Origin: Maribellus sp. YY47
GTDB lineage: Bacteria > Bacteroidota > Bacteroidia > Bacteroidales > Prolixibacteraceae
DNA length: 64,000 bases
Direction: 5' to 3'
NCBI RefSeq assembly: GCF_023111095.1
Contig: NZ_JALGYW010000013.1
Coordinates: 1-64,000, forward strand
Position 1 is the first letter of the stretch. Each line of letters opens with the position of its first letter. Shown here in pieces: positions 62,173 through 64,000 of the stretch. The position numbers and the translations under genes are program-made. The notes under the pieces were generated by a model that was given only the letters and a program-made list of their open reading frames with translations, was not told where the DNA came from and made no database searches.

Positions 62173-63051
62173 TTACTGATTCATGTGTTTTTTATAGAAG
62201 TCCACTTTTTCTTCATCGCCAAAACGGGCATAAATATTAGCCAGGTAACTCGCGTATTCTTTCCCGGGTTTTTGTTCCCATAGTTTTTCCAAATACGGTA
62301 GCGCTTTTTTGAAATCGGCGGTCACCAGGTCGAGTTCTTTTAGCAAGGTAGTGTATTGTTTGCGGGTTTTATTTTCCTCGTATTTCTTCATTTCTGTTTC
62401 GTAACGGTTCTGCCCTGCCCAATAATATTTTTTTGCCATCCAGTCGAGCGCATCCGTTTGGTCGGGATTTACAAACAGCAAAGCCGAAGCCACAGAATCG
62501 CATTTCGCATCATTTTCGAGCTTTTTATTTACTTCCAAATATGTTTCCAGGTTGTCCTCATTTTGCTGTGCCTTCTCTCCTATTTTTCCCCAGAATTGAT
62601 TAGCCAGTTCCCACGAACTTATTTCTGCATACAACTGAAAGAGCCTTCCGTTTACCTTTTCATTGCCCGATCCATTTTGTTCGACATACGTCTCTAGAGC
62701 CGACAATTCTTTCGAAAGATTGCCCTCCGATTGGTATATTTCGGCCAACGTTTGATACATTTCAGCATCGGCGTAATTTTTATACCGTGCCTGATCGAAC
62801 CAGCTTTTGGCCGTCTCCGAATCGCCTGCCTTGAAAGCCAGTTTCGCGGCCTTCGCAAAGTCAGCGCCTTCAATTTGTTCAATCGGAGTACTCTCCACAA
62901 ACGACTTCCACTGGGCTAATGCAGCAGCATAATTTCCTGCTGCCTCGTAAGTCTCAGCTTCGGTTTTGGCATTTGTAAGCACTTTGGGAGCGCTGCAACT
63001 ATAAATCAGAAAGGGAGTAATCACGAACAGAATAAACTTGCTAAATCTCAT
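62173..63051 (-). CDS. TPR-repeat lipoprotein
   Basis: A lipoprotein of about 292 residues with signal MRFSKFILFVITPFLIYSC; the ATG at 63051 is favoured, though an ATG two codons upstream is possible. The chain is built of tetratricopeptide-like helical pairs, for example EAAGNYAAALAQWKSFVEST and GDSETAKSWFDQARYKNYAD. These scaffolds bind protein partners in the periplasm. A short charged helix EMKKYEENKTRKQYTT interrupts the repeats late in the chain. No nearby partner is obvious. It is convergent with DUF502. Confidence 0.8.
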   Translation of the reverse strand: MRFSKFILFVITPFLIYSCSAPKVLTNAKTEAETYEAAGNYAAALAQWKSFVESTPIEQIEGADFAKAAKLAFKAGDSETAKSWFDQARYKNYADAEMYQTLAEIYQSEGNLSKELSALETYVEQNGSGNEKVNGRLFQLYAEISSWELANQFWGKIGEKAQQNEDNLETYLEVNKKLENDAKCDSVASALLFVNPDQTDALDWMAKKYYWAGQNRYETEMKKYEENKTRKQYTTLLKELDLVTADFKKALPYLEKLWEQKPGKEYASYLANIYARFGDEEKVDFYKKHMNQ

Positions 63052-63158
63052 AATCATATTTATTGCGCCGCAAAACTAAGCATTTCGCAAAAGAATCGAA
63101 AAGAGCTGAGAATTATTAGCTCGATGCTACCAAAGTTTGACTTTTTACCTGCCTCGAT

Positions 63159-63452
63159 TTATGAAATCTGACGGAAATATGTATCAATTTTTGTAGCCAA
63201 ATCAAAATCCTTTTCGGTTAAACCTCCGGCAGAATGTGTGCTCAATGCAATATTCACCTTGTTATACGAATTCTCCCAATTCGGGTGATGATCAGCTTTT
63301 TCGGCCAGCAAAGCCACTGCTGTCATAAACGAAAAGGCTGCCGTAAAATCTTTCAGCCGAAACGAGCGCTTTATAAACTGTCCGTCCAGTTGCCAGGAAG
63401 AATCGAGCTGCTGCAAATTTTCCCTGATTTGTTGATCACTGAATGTTTTCAT
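63159..63452 (-). CDS. 4a-hydroxytetrahydrobiopterin dehydratase (pterin-4a-carbinolamine dehydratase)
   Basis: A 97-residue cytoplasmic protein with the family's catalytic motif [17 protein letters not shown] (about 50-66), where two His and a Pro form the pterin site, and a C-terminal [14 protein letters not shown] stretch. Length is normal. It dehydrates the carbinolamine produced by aromatic amino-acid hydroxylases, regenerating the pterin cofactor. No phenylalanine hydroxylase gene is in the window. The 265 bases upstream contain no gene. Confidence 0.9.
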   Translation of the reverse strand: MKTFSDQQIRENLQQLDSSWQLDGQFIKRSFRLKDFTAAFSFMTAVALLAEKADHHPNWENSYNKVNIALSTHSAGGLTEKDFDLATKIDTYFRQIS

Positions 63453-63717
63453 GTCCGCTGTTTTTCTGTTTCTATAAGTAAAACAGACAACACTTCAACA
63501 TGTTCTGATCTCATGGTCCAGATCATAACAACAGGCTCCATGCGAGTTTTATTTGTCTGAATTACTATATCTCCAGTAAGTAGAATTAAAAGCTAAAAAT
63601 GGACAGGTTACGTGGTTTAGTTTCATGAAAATAGTAAGTTGATTATAGGTTGTTTATGGTTTATTCAGATCATTCTTCCATTTTATATGCCTCCATTAAA
63701 CGGCTAATTGTTTGAGT

Positions 63718-64000
63718 TTACAACGACATCGGTTGGAGGAAATTAAACAGGATTCCCATCAGCAAGGCAATTCCGAAACTCAACAACGTGCCGATCAACA
63801 CATATTCGGTGAGTTTTCTGTCTTTGGCTTCTTTCAAATCGCCAAAACGAAAAATCGACTTGGCAGCAAGTAAAAAGCCGATTGCTTCCCACTTTCCGGC
63901 AATAACAAAAGCAAACACAAACAAACGCTCGAGGATTCCGATAAAATTACCGGCGCTTACCAGCGAGTCCGTATTGTTGCTGCCGGTGTCGGGTGTCCAT
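63718..64000 (-). CDS. DUF3307 membrane protein (C-terminal part, cut by window edge)
   Basis: The frame is open to the right edge of the window. The C-terminal stretch NFIGILERLFVFAFVIAGKW then LLAAKSIFRFGDL and a final membrane helix match the end of DUF3307 membrane proteins. The internal TTG at 63924 is not the real start, since family-like sequence continues upstream to the edge. Function of the family is unknown. Confidence 0.75.
   Translation of the reverse strand, partial: WTPDTGSNNTDSLVSAGNFIGILERLFVFAFVIAGKWEAIGFLLAAKSIFRFGDLKEAKDRKLTEYVLIGTLLSFGIALLMGILFNFLQPMSL

Noticed and set aside
1-64000. CRISPR array, insertion sequence, prophage or integrase
   Set aside because: No regularly spaced repeats, transposase, integrase or phage genes were seen on either strand.

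Overview
The window reads as chromosomal DNA of a Bacteroidota species, most likely class Bacteroidia and near the Marinilabiliales/Prolixibacteraceae (the order and family are inference). The evidence is a type IX secretion pair (PorP/SprF-like membrane protein plus a PKD protein ending in a CHU_C-type sorting domain), many Bacteroidota-type promoters (TTTG/TTG about 19 nt before TAnnTTTG), LytS/LytTR two-component pairs, M81 and DUF1080 lipoproteins, S9 dipeptidyl peptidases, a formylglycine-type sulfatase and glycoside hydrolases. I see no phage, insertion sequence, integrase, rRNA or CRISPR array. Apart from the two ends, the genes are intact and densely packed.

Layout. 1-5.5 kb: housekeeping and stress genes (GFA-domain protein, AlkD-like repair protein, a secondary-type sigma-70 factor, a translationally coupled RRM/cold-shock pair, an MFS carrier, a YkgJ-type cysteine-cluster protein). 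5.6-9.2 kb: a leader followed by an orphan phosphoribosyltransferase and a CodB-like permease, then an FMN riboswitch controlling ribB. 9.6-12.7 kb: exported M81 and DUF1080-PHP lipoproteins. 12.7-18.8 kb: cytidylate-kinase-like protein, aminopeptidase P, a degenerate ArsC/LMW-phosphatase-like gene, a five-repeat DUF349 protein and tRNA-Pro(CGG). 18.8-23.6 kb: a minus-strand catabolic operon (sulfatase, arabinose/fucose isomerase-like protein, PhnX-like HAD hydrolase, phosphonate-type alcohol dehydrogenase). 23.7-39 kb: two efflux operons transcribed away from each other (RND-TolC and MacAB-TolC types), each ending in its own LytS kinase and LytTR regulator. 39-50.8 kb: a secreted metallopeptidase, an S9 peptidase, a DUF5695-like protein, GH27, a fructokinase-like kinase, GH51 and an MFS transporter; this looks like a small arabinose/galactose glycan cluster without SusC/SusD. 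50.9-54.4 kb: thrS-infC-rpmI-rplT. 54.7-58 kb: the type IX secretion pair. 58-64 kb: dipeptidyl peptidase IV, TerC, DUF502, TPR lipoprotein, pterin dehydratase and the end of a DUF3307 gene.

The points most worth following are: infC, which appears to start at AUA behind a perfect AGGAGG; the ArsC-like gene, which lacks a standard start and both main catalytic residues; the sulfatase/isomerase/PhnX-like/ADH operon as a possibly undescribed catabolic route; the mirrored efflux operons that carry their own regulators; the DUF1080-PHP fusion; and several unassigned palindromes and leader hairpins.
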